NCBI RefSeq assembly: GCF_000336575.1
Contig: NZ_AOPO01000018.1
Coordinates: 1 to 64,000 of the forward strand
Direction of reading: 5' to 3'
Origin: Vreelandella titanicae BH1
GTDB taxonomy: Bacteria > Pseudomonadota > Gammaproteobacteria > Pseudomonadales > Halomonadaceae
Length of the DNA stretch: 64,000 nt
The notes under the pieces: generated by a model
What the model saw: only the letters and a program-made list of their open reading frames with translations
Told to the model about the DNA's origin: nothing
Databases searched by the model: none
Position numbers and translations under genes: made by a program
Shown: positions 63,509-64,000 of the stretch, piece by piece
How the letters are laid out: each line of letters opens with the position of its first letter
How positions within the stretch are numbered: position 1 is the stretch's first letter

Positions 63509-64000
63509 GTGAAAGCATTGATTGCTCTATTCCCCTTATTGTTGGCGCTGCCCGTGCACGCTGACTGGCAGCTTGATCCTGGCCAGTCGCGGGTTCAGGC
63601 ATCGATTACTCAGTTGAACGGCGAAACACCGCAAACGCATCACCATCAAGTGCGCGATCTACAGGGAGATATCTCCAGTGATGGCACCCTGCGCTTGCCG
63701 TTAAAACTTAGCCAAACGGATGTGCTGGAACGCTTTGGTGAGCTGCCACCTTGGATAGGCTTGCTGGCGAACACCACCTTGGTGACGCTAGAGGCGCAAA
63801 TGCCGCCAGAGCGGTTGGACGGTTTGGATATTGGCGAATCCCTGGTGGAGACGCTGACATTTAGCGTTCAATCAGACATGGTAAACCAACAGGAATCCGT
63901 GCCGCTGCGGTTTACTCGTGAAGGCTTGAACGAGATACGCGTAACCCACGCGGAGCCCATGGCGATGGATGGCCGAGCGCTGATGGCCAACAGCACGGTG
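63509..64000 (+). CDS. YceI-like periplasmic protein (3' truncated by window)
   Basis: Open frame of at least 164 residues running off the right edge. The signal peptide (KALIALFPLLLALPVHA) is followed by WQLDPGQSRVQASITQ, which resembles the start of YceI lipocalin-like beta-barrel proteins, and by repeated beta-strand pattern (TLRLPLKLSQTDVLER, TLTFSVQSDM). YceI proteins bind isoprenoid-type lipids in the periplasm. The start at GTG 63509 has GGAG 7 nt upstream; an ATG at 63494 in frame overlaps this element. Family call is moderate because the end is missing. Confidence 0.7.
   Translation, partial: MKALIALFPLLLALPVHADWQLDPGQSRVQASITQLNGETPQTHHHQVRDLQGDISSDGTLRLPLKLSQTDVLERFGELPPWIGLLANTTLVTLEAQMPPERLDGLDIGESLVETLTFSVQSDMVNQQESVPLRFTREGLNEIRVTHAEPMAMDGRALMANSTV

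Overview
The window looks like chromosomal DNA of a Halomonas-type gammaproteobacterium. This is inferred from family resemblance: moderately GC-rich coding, a GMC/aldehyde dehydrogenase pair, TRAP, SLC13, Mrp-like and SstT-type Na+/H+-linked transporters, and a very large cyclic glucan synthase, all common in halophiles. Nearly all of the window is compact protein-coding sequence. I see no transposase, integrase, CRISPR array, rRNA operon or phage module. There is one tRNA gene.

Layout. 1-8.3 kb holds the 3' end of transketolase, a RIO kinase, DbpA helicase, YbaK deacylase, a DUF3008 protein behind a repeated leader, a small lipoprotein, a divergent CDF transporter/LysR pair and a PIN-PhoH ATPase. 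8.3-17.9 kb holds YihY, a four-gene translationally coupled Mrp/complex I-like membrane module, a carboxylesterase, an SLC13 permease with RCK_C domains behind an 80-bp compound microsatellite, and a cold-shock protein. 18-25 kb holds a GMC oxidoreductase plus mmsA with a divergent LysR, an exported MsrA and a succinate-semialdehyde-type dehydrogenase. 24.7-32.3 kb holds pgpA with a DUF533 gene, sbcDC and a DASS symporter. 32.4-41 kb is a single 2878-residue cyclic beta-1,2-glucan synthase. 41-44 kb holds sstT and an XRE-cupin/azlC/azlD operon. 44-55 kb is an iron-siderophore uptake region (substrate-binding protein, two permeases, ATPase, two TonB receptors, Fur-like boxes), interrupted by an AT-rich islet with an EexN-like lipoprotein and a serine hydrolase with an apparent C-terminal frameshift. 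55-57 kb holds two Crp/Fnr paralogues. 57-62 kb is a TRAP transporter/TetR/amidohydrolase cluster. 62-64 kb holds a second azlCD pair, a CAU-anticodon tRNA and the start of a YceI-like protein.

The most interesting signals are regulatory or structural. A GTRCGYTAGCGYRC palindrome lies upstream of both Crp/Fnr paralogues and of the glucan synthase, suggesting a small regulon. A 16-bp-period operator array precedes the XRE-azlCD operon. Compound 7-mer/5-mer tandem repeats lie just upstream of the SLC13 permease. The DUF3008 leader has four degenerate copies of one element. The Mrp-like module is an orphan, and one of its three pump-type subunits lacks the usual TM5 glutamate.

All product names come from recognising motifs and family-like sequence by eye; no database search was run.
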